From positions 1,240,001 to 1,304,000 of the forward strand of contig NZ_CAKMRI010000001.1 in the NCBI RefSeq assembly GCF_928097925.1: 64,000 bases of DNA, given 5' to 3'. The DNA is from Mediannikoviicoccus vaginalis (GTDB lineage Bacteria; Bacillota; Clostridia; Tissierellales; Peptoniphilaceae). The first letter of the stretch is position 1; every line of letters starts with the position of its first letter. Under the pieces are notes generated by a model. The model saw nothing but the letters and a program-made list of their open reading frames with translations, was not told where the DNA came from and did no database searches. Made by a program: the position numbers and the translations under genes. Of this stretch, positions 1-8,883 are shown piece after piece.

Positions 1-1
1 G

Positions 2-295
2 GCAATTGCAAAATACACTGGTTCCGGTGGAAAGTTTGGATCAAACGATGCAAATACAGAATTTTTACAAGAACTTAGAACGCTATTCAATGAAAATGGA
101 GTAATTTGGCAAACTGGCGAACTTGGAAAGATTGACCAAGGTGGCGGTGGAACAATTGCATTTATCCTTGCAGGATATGGAGCAGAAGTTGTTGACATTG
201 GAACAGCAATGCTTTCAATGCACGCACCTATAGAGCTACTTTCAAAGGCAGATGCGTATATGACTTCAAAGGCATATGAAGTATTTGTAAAATAA
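2..295 (+). CDS. M18 family aminopeptidase, C-terminal part (cut by window start)
   Basis: Only the last 97 codons are present; the frame is open to the left edge. The translated tail contains QTGELGKIDQGGGGT, then GYGAEVVDIGTAML and SMHAPIELLSKADAY. This is the conserved C-terminal metal-site region of M18 (aspartyl/aminopeptidase I type) zinc peptidases, where the SMH histidine is a metal ligand in the family. The enzyme is a cytoplasmic di-metal exopeptidase removing N-terminal residues from peptides. A hairpin-plus-T terminator follows the stop at once, so this gene ends its own transcript. Confidence 0.88.
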   Translation, partial: AIAKYTGSGGKFGSNDANTEFLQELRTLFNENGVIWQTGELGKIDQGGGGTIAFILAGYGAEVVDIGTAMLSMHAPIELLSKADAYMTSKAYEVFVK

Positions 296-301
296 TAATA
301 G

Positions 302-333
302 ACCCTCTTTCAGTCTATGGAAGAGGGTTTTCT
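302..333 (+). terminator. Intrinsic terminator after the M18 peptidase
   Basis: ACCCTCTT (302-309) pairs with AAGAGGGT (321-328) across an 11-nt loop and is followed by a T-rich tail. It starts 7 nt after the stop codon. Confidence 0.8.
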
Positions 334-449
334 TATGTAATAAATTAAATGAAAGATAATTGACAGGGATTATAAAAAATAATTTATTAAAATTTACAAT
401 GATTTTCCAATAATCAACATTTAATGGTATAATATAGATGGTGATGCAT

Positions 450-1208
450 ATGTATAATGTTGGAATCGATATAGGTTCAACAGCTTCAAAAGTTGTTGTA
501 CTAGATGATTCAAAAAAAGAAATAGTTTTTAAGAAAGTCATGCCTACTGGCTGGAGTTCAGTCCAAGCAAGTAGAGATATTGAAGAATGGCTTTTAGCAA
601 ATGGAGTAACTGAAGACAACAGAAAAGTTGTTGCTACAGGATATGGTAGAGTTTCTGTACCTTTTGCTGACAAAGTTATAACAGAAATAACTTGTCATGG
701 AAAGGGAGCTAGTTTCTTTAATCCTGGAAAAGATATCACAATCATAGATATTGGTGGACAGGATACAAAAGTTATAAGCTTTAGAGACAACTTTGTAGAT
801 GACTTTAAGATGAACGACAAATGTTCAGCGGGAACAGGAAAGTTTTTAGAGGTAATGGCAGGTAGACTTGGTGTGGACCTTGACGAAATGTTTGCGCTTG
901 CAAGAAAGGGAAAAGATATAAAGATATCATCCATGTGTACAGTATTTGCAGAAACTGAAATTATTTCGTTAATAGGTAAGGGAACACCAAAGGAAGACAT
1001 TGCATGTGGAGTTATTCACTCAATAATCAATAAAGTAATAATTCTAGTAAATAGAATTCCAAAATCAGACCAATACTTCTTAACAGGTGGTTTTGCAGGC
1101 AATGACTACATGGTAGAACATTTACAAGAGCTTTTAAAAGCGGATGTTAGCACCCATGAAGACGGTAGATTTGCAGGTGCCATAGGAGCTGCAATGCTTG
1201 CAAAGTAA
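450..1208 (+). CDS. Activase (ATP-dependent reductase) of a 2-hydroxyacyl-CoA dehydratase/double-cubane reductase system
   Basis: A BadF/BadG/HgdC-type ASKHA ATPase of about 252 residues. GIDIGSTASKVV near the N-terminus is the phosphate-1 loop, and DIGGQDTK is the second nucleotide motif. Cysteines in NDKCSAGTG (about residue 126) and SSMCTVFAE (about 162) are those that in the family bridge one [4Fe-4S] cluster between two monomers. Family role: ATP hydrolysis drives low-potential single-electron transfer to the partner enzyme. The frame is open from an ATG at 438, but the GGTG sequence at 441 best serves the ATG at 450. It overlaps the next gene by one base, and the double-cubane protein two genes on is the likely electron acceptor. 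Confidence 0.9.
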   Translation: MYNVGIDIGSTASKVVVLDDSKKEIVFKKVMPTGWSSVQASRDIEEWLLANGVTEDNRKVVATGYGRVSVPFADKVITEITCHGKGASFFNPGKDITIIDIGGQDTKVISFRDNFVDDFKMNDKCSAGTGKFLEVMAGRLGVDLDEMFALARKGKDIKISSMCTVFAETEIISLIGKGTPKEDIACGVIHSIINKVIILVNRIPKSDQYFLTGGFAGNDYMVEHLQELLKADVSTHEDGRFAGAIGAAMLAK

Positions 1209-2002
1209 TGGAATATTTAGATATAAGAAAAAATGCATATATTGAAGCACTAACTTTAAGTGAAACAGAAAAAGTTATTTCGCTTTGGGGGAGAGTTCCA
1301 TGGGAGATAGTAGAAAGCTTTGGCTATAAAGGAATATACTCCTATGGAATTGACAGACATGTTACTGAAGGATATGACGACAACAACTATTGTGACATGT
1401 TAAACTCTTCCTTTGCATATTTGGAACTTGGCAAATGTCCATTTATGTTCTCTTCAAAGTTTTTCATAGTTGATGACAGCTGTAAAATAAGATACGAAAA
1501 ATTAAAAGAGAAAACAGACAAAGAAGTTTATCTTTATAAGGACAACGATTACAAATCCCTAATTAAGTTTATGGAGGAGAAGTCAAAAGAGCCTTTTAAT
1601 ATGGATAAATTTGTGGATATTGTGGAAAAATCTAAGCAGATTTCAACTGCAATAGGTAAGCTTCGACAATGTGATATTGACGTAAAAAGGATATACGAAG
1701 TAGAATACTTTTCTAAGTTTATTTTTGATGTAGATGAAAGACTTTCATTTATAAGGGGACATATTGATGAAAGTTTTAGAGAGAAGAAAGTAGCAAAAAT
1801 ACAAGCGGGAGCTGGAATTTATAAAAAAGTACTTCAATTAATCAATGAGGGTTACTTTTGTGAAGGAGAACTTCATAAAGACTACGAAAGTAGTGGTTTT
1901 GAATTTATTGAAGAAAAATATGGAAAATTTGATTTAAAACCCGACTACATAATTCGAGGCTGTAACCAATTTGATATTGAAAATAGATCCATTGAATATT
2001 AA
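1208..2002 (+). CDS. Short 2-hydroxyacyl-CoA dehydratase-like protein
   Basis: 264 residues, overlapping the activase stop by one base (TAATG), so translation is probably coupled. It lies between an activase and a double-cubane protein, and its composition resembles a shortened member of the 2-hydroxyacyl-CoA dehydratase family. It contains few cysteines and lacks the cysteine constellation of true catalytic subunits, which are usually 380-430 residues. I infer an accessory or degenerate paralogue of the neighbouring reductase. The family assignment rests mainly on context and weak resemblance, and the function is unknown. Confidence 0.5.
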   Translation: MEYLDIRKNAYIEALTLSETEKVISLWGRVPWEIVESFGYKGIYSYGIDRHVTEGYDDNNYCDMLNSSFAYLELGKCPFMFSSKFFIVDDSCKIRYEKLKEKTDKEVYLYKDNDYKSLIKFMEEKSKEPFNMDKFVDIVEKSKQISTAIGKLRQCDIDVKRIYEVEYFSKFIFDVDERLSFIRGHIDESFREKKVAKIQAGAGIYKKVLQLINEGYFCEGELHKDYESSGFEFIEEKYGKFDLKPDYIIRGCNQFDIENRSIEY

Positions 2003-2015
2003 GGGGGAATAATTC

Positions 2016-3299
2016 ATGGCAGATTACAGAGAAATGTGGGAAAATTTAGGAATGGATGTAGAAACACATGATGTTTTATGTGAAGTTCTACCACAAGCAT
2101 TTGGTGATGTTTATCTATCACAAGAAAACAGACCAGAAAAAATGGACTACTTCAACATGGTTGTTGCAGAAATCCACGGAATAAGACCAGCAGAACTTAT
2201 TGAGTTCCAAAAAAACGGCGGAAAAGTAGTAGGAACATTCTGTATCCACGTTCCTGATGAAGTTGTATTTGGTTGTGGAGCAATTAACACTGGACTTTGC
2301 TCAGGATCACAATTCTGGGTTCCAGGAGGAGAAAAACATCTTCCAACAGCAACTTGTCCACTAATAAAAGCATCACTTGGTGCAAGATTTGAAAGAACTT
2401 GTCCTTTCTTCAGAATAGCAGACCTATTCGTTGGAGAAACTACATGTGACGGTAAGAAAAAAGCATGGGAAATCCTATCAAAAGATGCCCCAATGTACGT
2501 TTTCGACTTACCACAAATGAAGAGAGATAAAGATGTTGAGTTCTTTAAGGACGAAGTTTATAGATACATAGACAGAATCGAAGAACTTACAGGAAATAAA
2601 CTTACTGCTGAATCACTACATGATGCAATTGTTCTTATTAACAACAAGAGAAGAGCAATGCAAAGACTTTGGGAATTTAGAAAGTTAGACAATGTGCCAA
2701 TAAGCGGTAAAGACTGTCTACTTATTTCACAAATTGCATTCTATGACGACCCAACAAGATTTGCACAAATGGTTAATGAACTTTGTGACGAACTTGATAA
2801 GAGAAAAGAAGAAAATGTTTCTGTTTACAAGAAAGGCGCTACAAGACTTATGCTTACAGGAACACCACTTTCAATTCCAAACTGGAAACTACATCACATC
2901 ATAGAAAGCAGCGGAGCAGCTGTAGTATGTGAAGAAATGTGTACAGGTTCAAGATATTTTGAACTTACAGTTGATGAATCTGGCGAAACTATAGATGAAA
3001 TGGTTTCACATCTAACAGATAGATACATGAAGGGAATCAACTGTGCATGTTACACTCCAAACCACGAAAGAATTGAAGACATTATAAGACTTGCAAAAGA
3101 ATATAATGTAGATGGAGTTATAGACGTTAACCTTAAATTCTGTAACATTTATGATACAGAAGGTCACCTAGTTGAAAAAGAACTTAAAGAAGCTGGAATT
3201 CCTGTACTTGGAATCGAAACAGACTACACTGATGAAGATGCTGAACAATTAAAGACAAGAATCGAAGCATTCGTTGAAATGATTGAAAATGAAAAGTAA
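2016..3299 (+). CDS. Double-cubane-cluster anaerobic reductase (2-hydroxyacyl-CoA dehydratase family, YjiM-like)
   Basis: 427 residues preceded by a strong SD (AAGGGGG). The many cysteines, in FGCGAINTGLC, TATCPLIK, RTCPFF and VVCEEMCTGSRYF, match the double-cubane cluster proteins related to 2-hydroxyacyl-CoA dehydratase subunits. In characterised members an [8Fe-9S] double-cubane cluster receives electrons from the ATP-driven activase and reduces small molecules; the physiological substrate is generally unknown. Full length for the family. It sits in an operon with its activase and a DUF3343 gene that overlaps its 3' end by 17 nt. Codon use looks like that of an expressed housekeeping gene. 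Confidence 0.85.
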   Translation: MADYREMWENLGMDVETHDVLCEVLPQAFGDVYLSQENRPEKMDYFNMVVAEIHGIRPAELIEFQKNGGKVVGTFCIHVPDEVVFGCGAINTGLCSGSQFWVPGGEKHLPTATCPLIKASLGARFERTCPFFRIADLFVGETTCDGKKKAWEILSKDAPMYVFDLPQMKRDKDVEFFKDEVYRYIDRIEELTGNKLTAESLHDAIVLINNKRRAMQRLWEFRKLDNVPISGKDCLLISQIAFYDDPTRFAQMVNELCDELDKRKEENVSVYKKGATRLMLTGTPLSIPNWKLHHIIESSGAAVVCEEMCTGSRYFELTVDESGETIDEMVSHLTDRYMKGINCACYTPNHERIEDIIRLAKEYNVDGVIDVNLKFCNIYDTEGHLVEKELKEAGIPVLGIETDYTDEDAEQLKTRIEAFVEMIENEK

Positions 3300-3552
3300 A
3301 CAAAACTATATTCTATTTGAAGATGTACAAAATGGTCAAAAACTCTATAGTTTAATAAAAGAAAATAATATTAAAGCAACTATCGCACCAACACCAAGGG
3401 TTCTAGATGTGTGTTGTGGAATATCAATTCTCTATGACAACATAGAAGACAAGGAAAAGATAGAAGAAATCATCAAAGAAAATGATATTATCATTAAAGG
3501 ATTTCACGAAATAGAAAGAGATATTGACCCAAGTAGAATGAAATTTCTATAA
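3283..3552 (+). CDS. DUF3343 protein (putative Se/S carrier-like)
   Basis: 89 residues with the DUF3343 pattern: an N-terminal beta strand (NYILFEDVQNG), APTPRVLDVCCGIS with a CC pair, and a C-terminal SRMKFL tail. These small proteins recur beside 2-hydroxyacyl-CoA dehydratase or double-cubane reductase genes and sulfur/selenium genes; a Se/S-carrier role is only a proposal. The start codon lies inside the end of the reductase gene, and a second in-frame ATG occurs six bases later. It is the last gene of the operon. Confidence 0.8.
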   Translation: MKMKSKQNYILFEDVQNGQKLYSLIKENNIKATIAPTPRVLDVCCGISILYDNIEDKEKIEEIIKENDIIIKGFHEIERDIDPSRMKFL

Positions 3553-3556
3553 AAAG

Positions 3557-3582
3557 ACACCGGCCATAAGGTCGGTGTTTTA
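3557..3582. terminator. Bidirectional intrinsic terminator between convergent genes
   Basis: ACACCGGCC (3557-3565) pairs with GGTCGGTGT (3570-3578), with a 4-nt loop and one G-U pair. T-rich tracts flank both sides, serving the DUF3343 operon on the plus strand and the YoaK gene, whose stop is at 3580, on the minus strand. Confidence 0.82.
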
Positions 3583-4299
3583 ATGTCCTCGAGGTTTTCT
3601 ATTAAACATTTCCCTTTCAATTACCCTATCTGCATAAAAAAGATTTATAAAGATAATCAAAAGTAAAATACAAGTTACCCAAATTGACTTATACTCAAAA
3701 AATTTAATGCTTACAGTTCCAAGTACAGTTCCCAAAATAAAATAAAAAATCATAGAGCCGTGAATCTTTAATTTATTTTTAGAGTAGTCATCTTTCTTTC
3801 TTAAATAAACGGAAAAATTTGAACCAACTTGGCGGATGTGATTTGTTACAAAAGTTGTAGCTGCCGGTGTTCCACGAACTTGGCGAAAGGTGTTAAACTG
3901 CATTGAACAAATGAAATTTAACGCAACCTGACATATTTGGTCCGGTGCAGACTTTGGAAGTAAACCTAAAATAAATACAATTATGATTTCAATTCCAATT
4001 AATAAGGTATCCCATCGTAAAAAGAAAAATTTCTTTATGGTTTTTCCCAGATGTTCCGACAAAAAGGAACCGAAAAAGTAAACAGAAATTGGTAAAAGTA
4101 AATGTAAGGCCCTGGTCCAATCAGCCTTACCAAGGGCTATGGCAAAAAGCACCACATTAGCAGTTTGGGCATTACAAAAAACTCCACCACGAAGTATAAA
4201 AGTATATGCTCCAAAAAAGCCTCCCACAGTGATTAATAGTTTATATATAAAAGGTTCTTCACATGTTAAGTACACATCTTCTAAATTATTTTCATCCAT
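3580..4299 (-). CDS. YoaK/DUF1275 family membrane protein
   Basis: 239 residues with about six hydrophobic segments. The N-terminal GGFFGAYTFILRGGVFCNAQTANVV segment (written here only as a marker of the family) and the AATTFVTNHIRQVG stretch are the conserved signatures of DUF1275 (YoaK-like) integral membrane proteins, whose transport substrate is not established. A GAGGAG SD lies six bases before the ATG. Single gene on the minus strand, convergent with the reductase operon. Confidence 0.85.
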   Translation of the reverse strand: MDENNLEDVYLTCEEPFIYKLLITVGGFFGAYTFILRGGVFCNAQTANVVLFAIALGKADWTRALHLLLPISVYFFGSFLSEHLGKTIKKFFFLRWDTLLIGIEIIIVFILGLLPKSAPDQICQVALNFICSMQFNTFRQVRGTPAATTFVTNHIRQVGSNFSVYLRKKDDYSKNKLKIHGSMIFYFILGTVLGTVSIKFFEYKSIWVTCILLLIIFINLFYADRVIEREMFNRKPRGH

Positions 4300-4429
4300 A
4301 AAAATCTCCTCTAATACATTCTACATCTAATATAAAAACATTAAAAGGGTGAGAAATTGTTACAATATGTCAAAGTTAGTGAAATATAATGAAATAAAGT
4401 ATAAAATAGAGCTAAGAAAAGGTGGCGAC

Positions 4430-5182
4430 ATGAAAACAGAAAAAAGATATATTATAATACCCGTTTTAATAATAGCAGCTTTATTTATACTATTTCTTTA
4501 CAAAAGTGAAGAAGCAAGGGTGATTTTAAATGGACCAATCTTTAATAGATTTTTATTTGAAGATGGAAGAAATAAAGAATTTAAAAAATTAAATATAAAA
4601 TCAAACTCCGACTACAATGAAAATGGGATAGATGACTACGAAGACTTTGTGAATGGCGCAAGAAAAGATGCTAAAAACCATCCAAAATATGTTCCCGACT
4701 ATGTAAAAGATAACAATGGCTATCCAGATAAATATAGCGGCGTTTGTACCGATGTAATCTGGCGAGCATTTAGAGAAGCAGGTTACTCCCTAAGATCCAT
4801 GTTAATTAAAGACATAGAAAGGTCCCCACAGGACTATCCAATGGTGGAAAATCCCGACAATAACATCGACTTTAGAAGAGTTAAGACATTAAGACCATTT
4901 TTTGAAAAGTACTGTACAGTCTTAACAAATGAAGTAAAAGATCCAAAGGACTTCCAACCAGGAGATATAATAATCTTTGGACCAAATGACTTTCATATAG
5001 GAATGTGTTCAGACAATAGAAATGACGAGGGATTTCCATTTATATTTCATAATGGAGGACAGCTTAAAAGAGAAGACGACTATATTAAACGCTCCCCAAT
5101 AACTGGACATTACAGATTTGAAAGGGAAAATATTCCAGATGATGTAATAGTTCCATGGGATGAAGATGAATATAAAGAGTAG
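4430..5182 (+). CDS. DUF1287 family secreted/anchored protein
   Basis: About 250 residues. An uncleaved signal anchor (YIIIPVLIIAALFILFLY) is followed by an extracellular domain containing DYNENGIDDYEDFVNGAR, YSGVCTDVIWRAFREAGY, FQPGDIIIFGPNDFHIGMCSD and FIFHNGG. Cys plus two His in this order fit DUF1287, an NlpC/P60-like papain-fold family. I infer a cell-wall-associated hydrolase, substrate unknown. The frame opens upstream at 4349, but the GGTGG at 4421 and the start of the hydrophobic segment favour ATG 4430. Confidence 0.72.
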   Translation: MKTEKRYIIIPVLIIAALFILFLYKSEEARVILNGPIFNRFLFEDGRNKEFKKLNIKSNSDYNENGIDDYEDFVNGARKDAKNHPKYVPDYVKDNNGYPDKYSGVCTDVIWRAFREAGYSLRSMLIKDIERSPQDYPMVENPDNNIDFRRVKTLRPFFEKYCTVLTNEVKDPKDFQPGDIIIFGPNDFHIGMCSDNRNDEGFPFIFHNGGQLKREDDYIKRSPITGHYRFERENIPDDVIVPWDEDEYKE

Positions 5183-5234
5183 AATATTCGAAACTATATA
5201 AAGGTATATGATTATATAGTTAAATGAGGAAATT

Positions 5235-6794
5235 ATGATAAGAGATAAATACAAAAATAATTTTTCTAAAATTTTATTACTATTTTTAACGGGGATAGTC
5301 GTAGGAAGTTTAAGTATACTTCCTATGATTTTCATTCAAAAGGTAATAGATTACTTAACAATGGGTAATACAAGTGATTTTATAAAAAACATAATATTTT
5401 ATTCACTGGTATATATTTTTGTTAATATGTTTAGGATTTTCCTAGTCAACTTTGGTTCAAAATTTGAACTTAATTTGAATAGAGATATAAGGAATGAGAT
5501 TGTTGCAAGCATTCTTAGCACAAAGATTGATCTACTAGAAAAAGCTGGTCAAAGCAATGTTTTTAACGTTCTTATTGATGATTTAAAATCCCTCGATGAC
5601 AAACTTATACCTCTTGTTTTTGAATTAGGTTTTTCAATATCAAGTTTTGTAATCGGATCGATTATAATAATAAAATATGACTATATTATGTTATTTGCTA
5701 TGATTTTAATTTCTGCAATTTCAACTATTGTAATTCAAAAGATTTTAAAGAATTCGGAAATAGCATCTAAAAATAGTCAAATTCAAAGACTTAATGTTAT
5801 AAATAAATTTTTTGACATAATTGTAGGTGCTAGGGACATTAAATTATTTAACAAAGAGAAAGTTTTTACCAGTGAGTTTCTCAAAGAAAACAATGAGTTA
5901 AACAAGCTGGATAAAAAAATCGTAAACATTAAAAATGTATCTCAAGCACTTGTCAGTTTACTGTTTAATCTTATTATGGCTATTTTAATCTTTATTGGAG
6001 GCATGCGTGTTAGCCAAGGTAGTTTGTCTGTTGGTGCATTAATTGCAATCATTTTATATGCATCAATGATTACTGATCCAATATTTAACATAATAGAAAA
6101 TCAAAAAGAAATTTCTGCTTTTAAGAATTCCGTTAAGAGAATAGATGATACCTTTGAAATCATAGAGAAAGAGAATATAAATTTAATTGACGATTTTACT
6201 ACAATTGAATTTAAAGATGTTTCATTAAATTATGGAGATAATCACATTTTAGAAAATTTTAATTTAATCATAAATAAAGGCGATAAATTAAAGATAAATG
6301 GAAGAACGGGATCAGGTAAATCAACCATTGCAAAATTAATCACAAATATGTACAAACCAACTACTGGCAATATATATATTGATGGAAAAGAAAATAAAAC
6401 AATATCTTTGTCAGCAGTTTTTCAAGAAAATAAATTATTCAACATGTCGATTGTAGATAATATTACATTTAAATCCAATGTGGATGAAGATAAATTGCAT
6501 CAGATTATTAAAATCTGTAGATTAGATGAAGTTATTAAAAAATATTGTACGAACAACATCGGATTTGATAATAGTACTCTGTCAGGTGGAGAAAAGACAA
6601 GGGTTTTATTAGCAAGGGCATTGTATAAGGACTGTGAATTATATATCTTTGATGAAATAAGTACAGGACTCGATGAAATTCTTTTCTATGAAATATTTGA
6701 TGATATTATGAAATACCTAGAATTAAAAACTGTCATTATAATCGACCATAAAAATATTAGCGAAAATTACTTCACAAAAAGTATTTCCATATAA
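5235..6794 (+). CDS. ABC transporter, fused permease and ATP-binding domains
   Basis: 519 residues: an N-terminal exporter-type membrane domain of about six helices (residues 1-300), then a nucleotide-binding domain with Walker A GRTGSGKST, signature LSGGEKTR, Walker B ELYIFDEIS and switch-histidine IIDHKN. Shorter than typical 570-600 residue half-exporters, with a short C-terminal end. The SD GAGGAAAT lies just before the ATG. No partner gene is adjacent, so it probably acts as a homodimer. The substrate cannot be read from sequence; peptide or lipid export is typical of this fold. Confidence 0.85.
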   Translation: MIRDKYKNNFSKILLLFLTGIVVGSLSILPMIFIQKVIDYLTMGNTSDFIKNIIFYSLVYIFVNMFRIFLVNFGSKFELNLNRDIRNEIVASILSTKIDLLEKAGQSNVFNVLIDDLKSLDDKLIPLVFELGFSISSFVIGSIIIIKYDYIMLFAMILISAISTIVIQKILKNSEIASKNSQIQRLNVINKFFDIIVGARDIKLFNKEKVFTSEFLKENNELNKLDKKIVNIKNVSQALVSLLFNLIMAILIFIGGMRVSQGSLSVGALIAIILYASMITDPIFNIIENQKEISAFKNSVKRIDDTFEIIEKENINLIDDFTTIEFKDVSLNYGDNHILENFNLIINKGDKLKINGRTGSGKSTIAKLITNMYKPTTGNIYIDGKENKTISLSAVFQENKLFNMSIVDNITFKSNVDEDKLHQIIKICRLDEVIKKYCTNNIGFDNSTLSGGEKTRVLLARALYKDCELYIFDEISTGLDEILFYEIFDDIMKYLELKTVIIIDHKNISENYFTKSISI

Positions 6795-6795
6795 A

Positions 6796-6820
6796 ACCCA
6801 CCTTATCGGTGGGTAATTTT
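6796..6820. terminator. Bidirectional intrinsic terminator
   Basis: ACCCACC (6796-6802) pairs with GGTGGGT (6808-6814) around a TTATC loop. The plus strand continues AATTTTTT, and the minus strand reads GGTGGGTTTTAT. It closes both the ABC gene and the convergent UvrX operon. Confidence 0.85.
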
Positions 6821-6825
6821 TTACT

Positions 6826-7107
6826 CTATCTACATTGATGTCCTAAGTAAGAGTATACTATAATATTTTTATTTTCTTCAATATGATTTCTCTTGAAGAA
6901 AAAGTAATGTTCTTTTTTATCCTTTGAATTCTTATTGTTAAGCATAAAGTAATTTTTATTGGATGAGCTTAAGCAGTGTAAAATATCATCAACCAAAAAA
7001 GTAAGGGGAATGTTTGTATCTACAAATTCATAAAAATCTTTCTCAAATTTCTCATAATTATTTGAAAAGTAATCAAATTGAATACTGTTTTTTTGCAATT
7101 CATTCAT
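6826..7107 (-). CDS. Hypothetical protein at the end of the UvrX-type operon
   Basis: 93 residues, charged and rich in Asn/Lys/Phe, with no recognised motif. Its ATG overlaps the stop of the YolD-like gene by four bases, so it is translated as part of the same operon. Its position downstream of polymerase and YolD suggests an accessory role in the same damage-inducible unit, but nothing in the sequence shows function. Confidence 0.55.
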   Translation of the reverse strand: MNELQKNSIQFDYFSNNYEKFEKDFYEFVDTNIPLTFLVDDILHCLSSSNKNYFMLNNKNSKDKKEHYFFFKRNHIEENKNIIVYSYLGHQCR

Positions 7108-7454
7108 GATTCATTCTCCAAAAGTTTTAATCTAATAATATTTTTACATAGAATCTTTTTAACTGCCGATTCAGTTCTAAAGTAGATGTTTAAATTTTCC
7201 ATATCTATTATTTTACCAATATAGGGCTTGTAATTTTCATTAGTATATAAAGCAATTTCTAGATTGTTTAAATAAACCTGCCCCAAGAGCATAAGGATTT
7301 CTTCTTCCTTCATCTTTTTTGAAAAATCTATTTCATTTCCCATTTGTAATAGGGCAGTGGTGTGTTCAGAAATGAAAAAACCCATCCACTTTACCATTCC
7401 TCTATCCACATACTGTCTTGCTGATTCATATTTAAGATAATCCCTTACAATCAT
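7104..7454 (-). CDS. YolD-like protein
   Basis: 116 residues beginning with a YVDRGMVKWMGFFISEHTTAL stretch that resembles the RG-x-KW...PEH motif of YolD-family proteins, followed by a small beta-rich domain. YolD proteins are encoded next to Y-family UvrX/YqjW polymerases and are thought to be functional analogues of UmuD. Its start overlaps the polymerase stop by four bases. The assignment rests on motif resemblance plus neighbour. Confidence 0.6.
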   Translation of the reverse strand: MIVRDYLKYESARQYVDRGMVKWMGFFISEHTTALLQMGNEIDFSKKMKEEEILMLLGQVYLNNLEIALYTNENYKPYIGKIIDMENLNIYFRTESAVKKILCKNIIRLKLLENES

Positions 7455-8863
7455 ATAATACCGTCCATTCCACCGGCATGACCACCGATTAATTTACTTC
7501 TTTCAATAACTCTTGATCCTTTCATTAGTGAAAATCCAGGAAGGACAGAGGTATAACCAAATTTATCTCTTATTTCATCAAATGTCTTATCCAAAATTTC
7601 TTGTTTTTGTAATTCTCGTACATCATCTAAAAGAGTGTAATTAAAAAAGCTGTCATCCACTAATTTGCCATAGGTTACACCAATATTTCTAACGGCGCCA
7701 CCTCTATACCTTTCTCTAAATAGTCTTATTACTTCATTTGATAAAGCCTTAGTAGAATTTGTTGGATTTATACTCCTTTGAGCCTTAATAGACTTTATGT
7801 CTTCCTTATATGAAAAACCGATGTAAATGGAAATTCGACCAGTTTTTTTATTCTTTTTTCTAATTCTTGTGGCAACTTGCTCTGCCATTTCCCTTAAAAC
7901 TATTTCAATTTCACTTTGACTGTGGTAGTCCCTTGGTAGTACTTGTGAATTGCCATAACTTTTTGATCTTGCTATATAGGGAACATTTACTTTAGACTCA
8001 TCAACGCCATTTGCATGAAACCAAAGTTGCACACCGATTACACCAAATTCCTTTTTCAAAATATCCACATTATAATTAGCCAGGTCCCTAATGGAATAAA
8101 TTCCAAGTTTATTTAGCCTTGCAGCCGTTCTACTTCCAATTCCCCAAAAGTCCGTAAGATTTTTAATATTCCACACCTTAGCTTCCACATCTTCATAGGA
8201 CCAGTTTGCCCTCATTTGCCTTGTGGTCTTAGCCTCGTTATCAAGGGCCAACTTAGCAAGTAATGGATTGGCATTGCTCATTCCAACTGTTGAATAAATA
8301 CCAGTTTCCTTCCAAATTTCATTTTGAATTTTTGCAGAAACACAGTCCAATTTATCCTTCTTAGTCATGTTCCTATTAGGTACAAAATAATTTAAAGACC
8401 CAGTTAAATCAAGAAATGACTCATCAATAGAATAGGGATGTATTTCATCCTTTGGAGCATAATTTTGAAAAACTTTTTGGATTTTTAAGTTTTCTTCAAT
8501 ATATAAGCTCATTCTTGGAGGGACTATCAAAGTCTTTTCAGCCCATCTTTCCACATAGTCAATGTATTCCTTTGTAATATCCAACTTTTGATTTTTTGCA
8601 TTCTCAAATGAAAACTTTCTCGTTTGTATATCAAAGGGGAGATCCCTAGCTCTACCAACATTTTTCTTACCAAAAACCCTTTTAAAAGTGGGGCTACTGG
8701 CAAGGGTAAGCCCAGAAGCGTTGTCAGAGTTACTCATTACACAAAGGGATGTAGTAAGAGGATTTAGATTTCTTTTAACACATTCAACACTGGCATAAAA
8801 ACTTTTCATATCAACAAAAGCAATATCAGATTTCGGTTCTAAAGAATAATCAATAATACCCAT
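7451..8863 (-). CDS. Y-family DNA polymerase, UvrX/UmuC type
   Basis: 470 residues. The first catalytic motif IAFVDMKSFYASVEC (near residue 15) and the second, SIDESFLDLTG (about 150), provide the metal-binding acidic residues of translesion polymerases. A helix-hairpin-helix thumb (WGIGSRTAARLNKLGI) and the little-finger region follow. The enzyme copies past DNA lesions with low fidelity. A GGAGGGG SD precedes the ATG. It sits in an operon with an XRE repressor and an ImmA/IrrE protease, an arrangement common on phages and mobile elements, where it is induced by DNA damage. Confidence 0.9.
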   Translation of the reverse strand: MGIIDYSLEPKSDIAFVDMKSFYASVECVKRNLNPLTTSLCVMSNSDNASGLTLASSPTFKRVFGKKNVGRARDLPFDIQTRKFSFENAKNQKLDITKEYIDYVERWAEKTLIVPPRMSLYIEENLKIQKVFQNYAPKDEIHPYSIDESFLDLTGSLNYFVPNRNMTKKDKLDCVSAKIQNEIWKETGIYSTVGMSNANPLLAKLALDNEAKTTRQMRANWSYEDVEAKVWNIKNLTDFWGIGSRTAARLNKLGIYSIRDLANYNVDILKKEFGVIGVQLWFHANGVDESKVNVPYIARSKSYGNSQVLPRDYHSQSEIEIVLREMAEQVATRIRKKNKKTGRISIYIGFSYKEDIKSIKAQRSINPTNSTKALSNEVIRLFRERYRGGAVRNIGVTYGKLVDDSFFNYTLLDDVRELQKQEILDKTFDEIRDKFGYTSVLPGFSLMKGSRVIERSKLIGGHAGGMDGII

Positions 8864-8883
8864 AACCCCTCCTTCTACTACTT

